12,736 nt of DNA, taken from assembly GCA_030705945.1 (NCBI GenBank), contig JAUZPS010000074.1:1-12736 (forward strand), in the 5' to 3' direction. Under the pieces are notes generated by a model that searched no databases, was not told where the DNA came from, and worked only from the letters and a program-made list of their open reading frames with translations. The stretch is from Bacillota bacterium (lineage in GTDB: Bacteria; Bacillota; Clostridia; Acetivibrionales; DSM-2933). Shown one piece after another: positions 7,709-12,736 of this stretch. How positions within the stretch are numbered: position 1 is the stretch's first letter; each line of letters begins with the position of its first letter. Made by a program: the position numbers and the translations under genes.

Positions 7709-7779
7709 GTAAATTCACCAACTTCCAAGGAGTTAATTTATACTGCTTGTACGGTACTGCTGGTAAATCTTTCATATAT

Positions 7780-7807
7780 ATTTTATCAAATTGTTACTGA
7801 ATTTCAA
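7780..7807 (-). promoter_or_regulatory. possible promoter of the toxin-immunity block
   Basis: On the minus strand, TTGAAA (7802-7807) and TAAAAT (7780-7785) are 16 nt apart and point toward the toxin gene, giving a ~65-nt leader. This placement would favour the 7708 start over the upstream ATG at 7775. The evidence is motif match only. Confidence 0.35.
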
Positions 7808-7938
7808 TAGTAATTAAAAAAACACTTCAGTTTGAATGATTGAAAATCCCTCGTTTTTATAGACATATACCTCTAATAGATGATGCAATTATATTGTGCA
7901 GATTATACACAAATAAATTGTAAGGAAGTGTTGCTACT

Positions 7939-8250
7939 ATGAATGTTGTTGGTTACATTCGCGTTGGTATAGACAAAGAAGAACAAGAAACCTCCATAAG
8001 TACTCAAATAGACAAGTTTAAGGATTGGGCAGAAACGAATAATCACAACATAGTTAATATAGGGGTTCACCATACAAAAGATGGAAAAATTGTAACTTCA
8101 GGATTATATATTGATGAGGGATTTTCTGCGTGGAAAGATAAAAAAAGATTAGCATTTAAACAGATGTTAGAAGATGCTCGAAAAGGATTTTTTCAAATAC
8201 TTTTAAGTTTCAGAAGATTAAAATGTTCTTATAGATGGGGAGACTTATAG
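7939..8250 (+). pseudogene. truncated serine recombinase (resolvase/invertase family), N-terminal remnant
   Basis: Serine recombinases cut and rejoin DNA through a serine in an RVS motif. Here the start reads GYIRVGIDKEEQ, with Gly where the nucleophilic Ser should be (a GGT codon, one base from AGT). STQIDKFKDWAE and YIDEGFSAWKDKKRLAFKQM are the expected next blocks. The chain then stops at 103 residues, just where the DRLxR region should be (LSFRRLKCSYRW). The rest of the catalytic domain and the DNA-binding part are absent, and I see no continuation in the other frames. A weak AAGGAAG lies ~12 nt before the ATG. The gene is divergent from the toxin-like gene and is best read as a dead remnant of the element that brought the block in. 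Confidence 0.75.
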
Positions 8251-8254
8251 GTAG

Positions 8255-8340
8255 CCAAACGTAAAATTAGTTTTATTAGTTGCTGTGAACAGCCGAAAAA
8301 GAGATTTTCAAAGCGAACTGATATAAAACTTTACATTTGG
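8255..8340. repeat. short segment bounded by inverted CCAAA(C/T)GTAAA motifs
   Basis: CCAAACGTAAAATTAG (8255-8270) and, reversed, CTTTACATTTGG (8329-8340) form imperfect inverted ends of a ~86-bp segment directly after the dead recombinase. The first motif is nearly the same as one at 12704-12719. It may be a remnant of an insertion-sequence end or a small non-autonomous element. Confidence 0.4.
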
Positions 8341-8383
8341 TTAACTATATAGAGATCGAACTGTAAGCCAGCTTTATTCGTTG

Positions 8384-8422
8384 AGCAAGAGATCCGAAAA
8401 GGGCTTTTCCTGATCTCTTGCT
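8384..8422. terminator. hairpin between recombinase remnant and DUF421 gene
   Basis: A perfect 11-bp stem (AGCAAGAGATC, 8384-8394, with 8412-8422) contains an inner GAAAA/TTTTC stem. It abuts the stop codon of the minus-strand DUF421 gene. The T tract is short in the plus direction and absent in the minus direction, so it is a plausible but not classical terminator for the converging transcripts. Confidence 0.5.
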
Positions 8423-9118
8423 TTAAAAAATATTGGGTTTATCTCCAACTGGCGACTTATAAAGATCAACAATTAATTTACCGGTTGTATCTAATTCAGC
8501 TAAAAATACATCCTCAGTCCCAGCGGCTCCAAGCTTTTTTATTTCCCCATTCAGCCATTCCCTGTCCAACTTTGCGTATTTTAGATTGCTATATTGTATT
8601 TCACCATCAATGATAAGCGGTAATGAGATGCCTTCATATTGTGTTTCTATCTTTAAATCATTCGGTGTGACAGGTCGGCTTTGGGATGTAGGAATTACCG
8701 ACAGGTTTCCATCAGGCTCTATAATTGCGAATTCAACATCAGATACTTTGGCATACCCCTGTAATCTTAATAAAGATAAAAGGAAAGGCAGATTCATTCT
8801 GTTTCTTTTTAATGCTTCTTTATCCACTTTTCCATTTACAATAACAATATCAGGTTTCATATCTAAATTATAAAACTTCTTTTTTAAGGATAACCACCCG
8901 ATAATGACAGTTAAGACTGCTAAGACTATAGAACCCAGAAACGCTTTAGAGCTAATTTTATATACCAAGGGTTCCGACGCCACATTAGCTATTATCATTA
9001 ATGTGGTAAAGTCGTAGGCTGTTAATTGTGAAATGGATTTCTTGCCTATAATTCTCACGCATAACCAGGAGAATAATAATACAATTATGCAGCGAACAAT
9101 AAAGGTTATAGCTTCCAA
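8423..9118 (-). CDS. DUF421 family (YetF-like) membrane protein
   Basis: DUF421 proteins are small membrane proteins with an N-terminal three-helix part and a cytoplasmic C-terminal domain; their biochemical role is unresolved. Here the three hydrophobic segments lie at ~3-22 (FIVRCIIVLLFSWLCVRIIG), ~33-50 and ~57-76. The domain signature follows: PDIVIVNGKVDKEALKRNR, then LLRLQGYAKVSDVEFAIIEP and GNLSVIP. An ATG exists 48 nt upstream (9166), but TTG at 9118 is chosen. AAGGAG sits 7 nt before it, it lies just after the DUF4363 stop, and the extra 16 residues look unlike a membrane protein start. That gives 231 aa, close to the family norm. It is cotranscribed and translationally coupled with the DUF4363 gene, a pairing I recall from other Clostridia. 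Confidence 0.88.
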   Translation of the reverse strand: MEAITFIVRCIIVLLFSWLCVRIIGKKSISQLTAYDFTTLMIIANVASEPLVYKISSKAFLGSIVLAVLTVIIGWLSLKKKFYNLDMKPDIVIVNGKVDKEALKRNRMNLPFLLSLLRLQGYAKVSDVEFAIIEPDGNLSVIPTSQSRPVTPNDLKIETQYEGISLPLIIDGEIQYSNLKYAKLDREWLNGEIKKLGAAGTEDVFLAELDTTGKLIVDLYKSPVGDKPNIF

Positions 9119-9129
9119 TTTTATGCTCC

Positions 9130-9504
9130 TTATGGCGCAGGAATAACTTTTATGAAGTTTTCCCATAGTTTTATAGTGGATAATACCTGAATGACAGTTT
9201 CAGTTTTGTCTCTTGTTCTTATAGCTCCTTGAATTCTTGCGAGGCTGTCGATAAATATTGAATAGTCAGCTTCTGCATAGTTTAACATAATAAAGTACTT
9301 ATCCTTCTCCCATATTTTTATAACTTCATCAGCGGAGTTTCTCGCTTTGGACCAATTATCTTGCTGAGCATACTGAATAATATCGTTTAGGCGTGTTACA
9401 ACAGGCTGGTTGGAGAGAACAGCAAAGCGCTGAATTAGAAAATATCCAATGAAAAAAGCAAGAGTAATAGAGAGCAACCAGTAAGTTATTGAATAGTTTT
9501 TCAA
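9130..9504 (-). CDS. DUF4363 family membrane-anchored protein (124 aa)
   Basis: This is a short protein with one N-terminal hydrophobic segment (residues ~8-25, WLLSITLAFFIGYFLIQ) followed by a helical, presumably extracytoplasmic domain. That domain has the WSKARNSADEVIKIWEKDK block and a later IDSLARIQGAIRTRDK, both of which I associate with DUF4363. Function is unknown. The start is TTG at 9504 with AGGAG 9 nt upstream. Its stop lies 11 nt before the DUF421 TTG, and the downstream ribosome binding site overlaps that stop, so the two proteins are probably made together and may act as a membrane pair. Confidence 0.8.
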   Translation of the reverse strand: MKNYSITYWLLSITLAFFIGYFLIQRFAVLSNQPVVTRLNDIIQYAQQDNWSKARNSADEVIKIWEKDKYFIMLNYAEADYSIFIDSLARIQGAIRTRDKTETVIQVLSTIKLWENFIKVIPAP

Positions 9505-9550
9505 GTATATTCACTCCTTTACAGCTAGTTTTATATAGTAATATACATTA

Positions 9551-9578
9551 ATTATATCCTATATAAGAGGAGCATAAA
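9551..9578 (-). promoter_or_regulatory. possible promoter of the DUF4363-DUF421 operon
   Basis: On the minus strand a perfect TATAAT (9551-9556) lies 47 nt before the TTG start, with a weak TTTATG (9573-9578) at 16-nt spacing. The -10 is the only strong element. Confidence 0.3.
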
Positions 9579-9623
9579 CATCTTAAAAAGCCCTTATATG
9601 AGTTTCGAAAAAGATTTCACATT

Positions 9624-9651
9624 AAAAATGCAGTTAATACGTCTGCATTTT
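9624..9651 (-). terminator. terminator of the small Cys4 protein gene
   Basis: A perfect 9-bp stem (AAAATGCAG 9625-9633 with 9643-9651) with a 9-nt loop has a T5 run on the minus strand, 25 nt after the stop at 9676. The plus direction also ends in T-rich sequence, so it may work both ways. Confidence 0.7.
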
Positions 9652-9665
9652 ACTTTTATAAAGGG

Positions 9666-9700
9666 GAAGAGGCTATTAATCAATAGCCTCTTCTTTTTTT
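9666..9700 (+). terminator. plus-oriented hairpin plus T7 overlapping a minus-strand CDS end
   Basis: A perfect 12-bp stem (9666-9677 with 9682-9693) with a 4-nt loop is followed by seven T at 9694-9700. It is a textbook terminator for plus-strand transcription. It lies across the last codons and stop of the minus-strand Cys4 gene, and no plus-strand gene precedes it. Confidence 0.65.
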
Positions 9701-9906
9701 ATATCATTTAAATTATAGGTAATACATTTTGAAGCTCTTCGAACACGGGGAGCTTTAGGCTCCTTAGCGCTTGAATCGGAAGAGGCAGCTTTACTTCGAG
9801 ATGAATGTTTCGGCGTAGTAGGTTTTGATACGGTCTTAAAGCTGCAGTTTTTGTTTGTGCACTGTCCAGACAATATCAATGAACCACATTTACAAAATTC
9901 TGACAA
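9676..9906 (-). CDS. small Cys4 zinc-ribbon-like protein with basic tail (76 aa)
   Basis: Residues 5-21 hold four Cys (CKCG ... CTNKNC), the spacing of a small zinc ribbon. The next ~40 residues are rich in Ser, Lys, Pro and Arg (for example SSRSKAASSDSSAKEPK) and look disordered and positively charged, compatible with nucleic-acid contact. The C-terminus is acidic (KKEEAID). The start is TTG at 9906, with AAGGAG 8-12 nt upstream. It is a single gene with its own terminator at 9624-9651. No function can be assigned. Its own 3' end forms one arm of a second, oppositely oriented hairpin. Confidence 0.65.
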   Translation of the reverse strand: MSEFCKCGSLILSGQCTNKNCSFKTVSKPTTPKHSSRSKAASSDSSAKEPKAPRVRRASKCITYNLNDIKKEEAID

Positions 9907-10316
9907 TTATATCACTCCTTTATAATCTTAATATACCATAAAAACGTAAATTTAATAATATGTAAGCGTAAAATTTTTATTTTTTATTTAAATATTCAAA
10001 AAAATCTTTATTGATTAGACTGCATATTATATAATAATAGTAAAAGTTTTGTTAATTTAAAACTCTATAAATCTATAAGCATTTGATATTTTGTTCTGCC
10101 TGATATAATTTTAATAAAACATTATTCTTTAGCTCTATTTAACCGATAATAATTTGTAAGAGCAATTTAATATTTCTGGCATTAAGAGTTAATTGGGTTT
10201 AAATCTGTCTTTTGTAAATAATTATATGATTAATTATCTCCATTTTGCAATTCGCCATACTTTTATGTTTCAATAAATTTGATAGTTTTATGACATATGC
10301 CTTTTGAGGAGATGCT
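9907..10316. other. 410-base gene-free stretch before the REC-GGDEF gene
   Basis: The stretch is strongly AT-rich with no supportable ORF, tRNA or recognised riboswitch. A TTGATA (10083-10088) and TATAAT (10104-10109) face the response-regulator gene but are only 15 nt apart, shorter than usual. If used, the 5' leader would be about 200 nt. Confidence 0.5.
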
Positions 10317-11243
10317 ATGTTCAAAAAAAGGATCCTTATAGTAGATGATACAGAATTAATAGTAAGAATAATTACGGATATCTTAGTTCCCGCAGGTTAT
10401 GATGTCATATCCGCATATAGTGGTGAAGAAGGATTGGAGATGGTAAGGAAAGAGAAACCGGATCTGATACTCCTTGACATAATAATGCATGGTATGGACG
10501 GTTTAGAGGTGTGCAAAATTTTAAGAGCAGACGAAAGCAATAACTTAATGCCTATAATTATTCTTACAGCAGAGGATGATGAAGAACAGAAGCTTCAAGG
10601 ACTCGAACTAGGCGCTGATGATTATATTAAAAAGCCGTTTAATCCTAGAGAGCTAGTGGCCAGGGTGAGAAATACGCTGATAAGAATAGATAGGAACAGG
10701 TGGGCGAATCCACTCACAGGACTGCAAGGAAATCTAGAGATCCAGGCAGAGATAACGAGAAGAATATTTAGAAAAGATGTTTTTACTGTAGTATATGCGG
10801 ATCTTGATAATTTTAAGGCGTATAACGATGTTTATGGTTTTGCCAGCGGTGATAGGGCAATAAAACTAACTGCGGATATTCTTGTAGATTGTGTTCATTC
10901 GTTTGGAACCCAGACGGATTTTATAGGGCATGTGGGAGGGGATGATTTTATTCTTATTACATCTCCAGATAATATAGATGGCATATGCGAGAATATTATT
11001 CTAAAATTTGATGATAAAATTTTAGAGCTTTACAGCGCTGAAGATAAAAATAATGGATTTATAACTACAGCCAACAGGCAAGGACAAGTTATGCAGTATC
11101 CAATAATGTCAATATCTTTAGCAGCTGTTTCTAACAAGGCCAGAAACCTTATAAGCCATATACAGGTTGCGGAAATAGCAGCGGAACGCAAGAAAAGGGC
11201 AAAGACTATATTAGGAAGCGCGTTTATTCAAGACAACCGTTGA
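10317..11243 (+). CDS. response regulator with REC and GGDEF-type (GGDDF) domains
   Basis: Residues 1-120 are a complete receiver domain: acidic pair D10/D11, phospho-acceptor D54 (LLDIIM), T84 and K106 (KKPF). Residues ~128-300 are a GGDEF-type domain with NPLTGL (131-136), metal-site ADLDNFK (161-167) and GGDDF (207-211). Standard diguanylate cyclases have Glu at the fourth signature position; here it is Asp, and the inhibitory RxxD site is TQTD (no Arg). Activity is therefore doubtful, though the metal Asp is present. The tail (HIQVAEIAAERKKRAKTILGS) resembles a clostridial subfamily in which this variant recurs, as far as I recall. GAGGAG lies 5 nt before the ATG. No sensor kinase is next to it. 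It may make c-di-GMP, bind nucleotide, or signal by dimerisation. Confidence 0.9.
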   Translation: MFKKRILIVDDTELIVRIITDILVPAGYDVISAYSGEEGLEMVRKEKPDLILLDIIMHGMDGLEVCKILRADESNNLMPIIILTAEDDEEQKLQGLELGADDYIKKPFNPRELVARVRNTLIRIDRNRWANPLTGLQGNLEIQAEITRRIFRKDVFTVVYADLDNFKAYNDVYGFASGDRAIKLTADILVDCVHSFGTQTDFIGHVGGDDFILITSPDNIDGICENIILKFDDKILELYSAEDKNNGFITTANRQGQVMQYPIMSISLAAVSNKARNLISHIQVAEIAAERKKRAKTILGSAFIQDNR

Positions 11244-11297
11244 TAAGCGCATTTCAAAAATTTCTTCGTTCAATTTTTATACTTGGAATACTTCTAA

Positions 11298-11399
11298 ATA
11301 AAAAGCAATTAATCTTTTACATTTGCCTATCACAAAATAACGTTAAAGCGTTCGTTATTTTGCTCCGTCAAATGTAAGATTAATAGTGCTTTTTATATA
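11298..11399. repeat. palindromic element, copy 1
   Basis: This is a ~100-bp imperfect palindrome running from AAAAAGC to GCTTTTT. Its perfect inner arms are AAAATAACG (11334-11342) and CGTTATTTT (11353-11361), around a 10-nt loop. It is the reverse complement of 12596-12700 with one internal mismatch (11332 against 12663). It begins ~55 nt after the REC-GGDEF stop and ends in T runs in both directions, so it can also terminate transcription. It looks like a MITE or REP-type element. Confidence 0.85.
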
Positions 11400-11441
11400 A
11401 ATAAGATTTTTGAAACGACCAATTGACCAACCTAATGGATT

Positions 11442-11506
11442 AAAGCGATTGATATTTTACATATATATTGCAAAATATATGACTTACAGCGCTTTTTAAG
11501 AAAGCG
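11442..11506 (+). promoter_or_regulatory. competing hairpins in the leader of the J-domain gene
   Basis: CGCTTT (11490-11495) can pair with AAAGCG upstream (11442-11447, with an inner ATATTTT/AAAATAT stem at 11452-11478) or with AAAGCG downstream (11501-11506, loop of 5). The two folds exclude each other, as in attenuators. Function is not shown. Confidence 0.3.
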
Positions 11507-11536
11507 TGTTTAATAATTTGGTTAAGAGTGATCGAT

Positions 11537-12583
11537 ATGTATAAAAAGCTTGATCTTTACATGACGCTGCAAGTTCATGAAAAGGCGGAACTGGAAATAA
11601 TAAGCGGGGCGTATAAAAGACTTTCAAAGAAATACCATCCGGACATCAATAAAGATAAAAACGCTGAAGAAAAAATGAAGCAGATTAATTATGCTTTCAG
11701 TATTCTTTCTGATGCGGACGAAAGAAAAAAATATGATGATTATCTAAAGAATATTGTCCAGAAGAATTCTTATTCCCATCTGTATAACTATCCAAAAGAA
11801 TTTCATAAGGAAATAAAAAAAGCAAGTAAACTTTTAAACAGCTATTTTGAATGCCTGTCATCAGGCGATATCAAGGCTGGTTTTGATAAAATAAGTTTGA
11901 TTGATAAAAAGAAAATTACATTATCAGACTTTTTAAACTGGCAAAAGCAAGTTTTGAAGTATTTTAAAATTATAGATTGGGATATTTCATTTAAAAATAT
12001 TGATAACAGTCGCATTAATATTGGTGATGTTATCAATGTTTTTGTATTTAATGTAGTTATTGAAGAGAGAGAAGCTCTCTTAGGGAAATGTAATGTTGTT
12101 AATATTGAAAGGCTGGTTCTTTCAGAGGGTGACAATCTGGGAGTTTATCTTGGATATGAGGATCTTAAGGAAGAAACAAGAAAATTGCTTAAAGCTGTCA
12201 ATTCTACAATGGAGACTATCGAGGATTCTGAATTTGCTATTGGAGAGAAGCTTATAAGAAAATATGTAAATGAAGAGGTCAAAAGAGCGTTAAAATATAA
12301 CAGGTCCTTTTCTTTAATAATGGTTGAAGTTTTTTTAAACAAAGGTGATAATATGAATAAAGAGGATTTCGAGGCGATTATCACCAAAGTGATGGCAACG
12401 ACGCGAAGTTCGGATAAAGTTACCGCGCTGACCAGCGAAAGGCTGATGGTCTTCCTTCCGGAAACCGGTCTTAGGGGAGCTAAAAAGGCTGCAGAAAAGA
12501 TTAAAATCGCTTTAATGGAACATTCTATCAATACAGGAAAAAGCCAGTTATTTAAAGTTGAAATAGCAGCCCATAAAGATTAA
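11537..12583 (+). CDS. J-domain protein with a degenerate GGDEF-like C-terminus
   Basis: Residues 1-~70 are a J domain, the module that recruits Hsp70 (DnaK) and stimulates its ATPase: AYKRLSKKYHPDINKDKN with the invariant HPD at 34-36, then NYAFSILSDADERKKYDDYL. There is no Gly/Phe region or zinc domain, so it is not classical DnaJ. Residues ~85-205 form an alpha/beta region I cannot name. Residues ~235-348 follow the GGDEF pattern (RSFSLIMVEVFL, SSDKVTALTSERLMVFLPETGLRGAKKAAEKI). However, the signature is TSERL and the metal-site Asp residues are missing, so it cannot be a working cyclase. ATG at 11537 is chosen (348 aa) because AAGAGTG (11524-11530) is 6 nt upstream; GTG at 11528 is the alternative. 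It follows the REC-GGDEF gene and is bracketed by two palindromic repeats. Confidence 0.85.
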   Translation: MYKKLDLYMTLQVHEKAELEIISGAYKRLSKKYHPDINKDKNAEEKMKQINYAFSILSDADERKKYDDYLKNIVQKNSYSHLYNYPKEFHKEIKKASKLLNSYFECLSSGDIKAGFDKISLIDKKKITLSDFLNWQKQVLKYFKIIDWDISFKNIDNSRINIGDVINVFVFNVVIEEREALLGKCNVVNIERLVLSEGDNLGVYLGYEDLKEETRKLLKAVNSTMETIEDSEFAIGEKLIRKYVNEEVKRALKYNRSFSLIMVEVFLNKGDNMNKEDFEAIITKVMATTRSSDKVTALTSERLMVFLPETGLRGAKKAAEKIKIALMEHSINTGKSQLFKVEIAAHKD

Positions 12584-12595
12584 TCTTGTATTAGG

Positions 12596-12700
12596 TATAT
12601 AAAAAGCACTATTAATCTTACATTTGACGGAGCAAAATAACGAACGCTTTAACGTTATTTTGCGATAGGCAAATGTAAAAGATTAATTGCTTTTTATATA
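12596..12700. repeat. palindromic element, copy 2 (inverted relative to copy 1)
   Basis: It begins 12 nt after the J-domain gene stop and is almost identical to the reverse complement of copy 1, from TATATAAAAAGC to GCTTTTTAT. It probably serves as that gene's terminator. Together the two copies form a ~1.4-kb inverted-repeat unit around the J gene. Confidence 0.85.
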
Positions 12701-12736
12701 GTATCAAATGTAAAATTAGTTTTGGCAGTATCAAAA
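12701..12736. mobile_element. possible insertion-sequence end at the window edge
   Basis: TCAAATGTAAAATTAG (12704-12719) is flanked by a short direct repeat AGTATCAAA (12700-12708 and 12727-12735). Repeated blocks of this type remind me of IS21-type element ends. The window stops here, so no transposase can be seen. Confidence 0.25.

Noticed and set aside
7894..7912. TTGTG...CACAA inverted pair as an operator in the divergent region
   Set aside because: Five-base arms in AT-rich DNA are expected by chance, and no regulator gene is adjacent.
8423..9166. DUF421 start at the upstream ATG (9166)
   Set aside because: AAGGAG with 7-nt spacing before TTG 9118, and the non-membrane look of the extra 16 residues, favour the TTG.
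9907..10316. c-di-GMP riboswitch in the leader of the REC-GGDEF gene
   Set aside because: I could not find the conserved GEMM core or a terminator/antiterminator pair; the region is only AT-rich.
11298..12700. CRISPR array
   Set aside because: There are only two long palindromic repeats, inverted and separated by a gene, with no spacer-repeat periodicity.

Overview
The window looks like a low-GC, Gram-positive anaerobe of the class Clostridia, probably near the Acetivibrio/Ruminiclostridium (former Clostridium thermocellum) group. The reasons are AT-rich DNA, strong AAGGAG-type ribosome binding sites, frequent TTG starts, a DUF4363-DUF421 pair, and a Hen1-Pnkp pair. In that pair, catalytic residues fall at the residue numbers I recall for the characterised C. 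thermocellum enzymes (Hen1 465 aa, Pnkp 870 aa). The taxonomic call is inference; there is no rRNA or marker gene here.

Region 1 (258-4265, +) is a bacterial RNA-repair operon. Hen1 marks the 3' end of a broken RNA with a 2'-O-methyl group, and Pnkp is a kinase-phosphatase-ligase that heals and seals it. The two genes overlap by ATGA. Pnkp carries a one-base frameshift in a run of six G (3950-3955). It separates residues 1-768 from the last 102 residues, which hold ligase motifs IV and V. A strong terminator follows (4312-4351).

Region 2 (4438-7708, all -) is a visibly AT-richer accessory block. It reads like an orphan polymorphic-toxin cassette followed by immunity-like genes. In transcription order these are a zincin (HExxH) toxin-like domain with no delivery domain, a small Cys-motif protein abutting it, an unknown 167-aa protein, a short membrane-anchored protein, a SUKH (SMI1/KNR4) protein, a 5'-truncated CPBP membrane-protease remnant, and a single-pass membrane protein. 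A truncated serine recombinase lacking its catalytic serine (7939-8250, +) sits beside it and suggests arrival on a mobile element.

Region 3 (8423-9906, -) is more ordinary: a DUF421 (YetF-like) membrane protein translationally coupled to DUF4363, then a small Cys4 protein. Three of the starts here are TTG.

Region 4 (9907-12736) begins with 410 gene-free bases. A REC-GGDEF response regulator with a GGDDF motif follows, then a J-domain protein whose C-terminus looks like a degenerate GGDEF fold. The J gene lies between two nearly identical ~103-bp palindromic elements in inverted orientation, which probably also act as terminators. Related CAAATGTAAAATTAG-type motifs occur at the end of the window and beside the dead recombinase.

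The most interesting points are the split Pnkp ligase, RNA repair next to a toxin-immunity island, the J-domain/degenerate-GGDEF fusion, and the palindromic repeat family around it.
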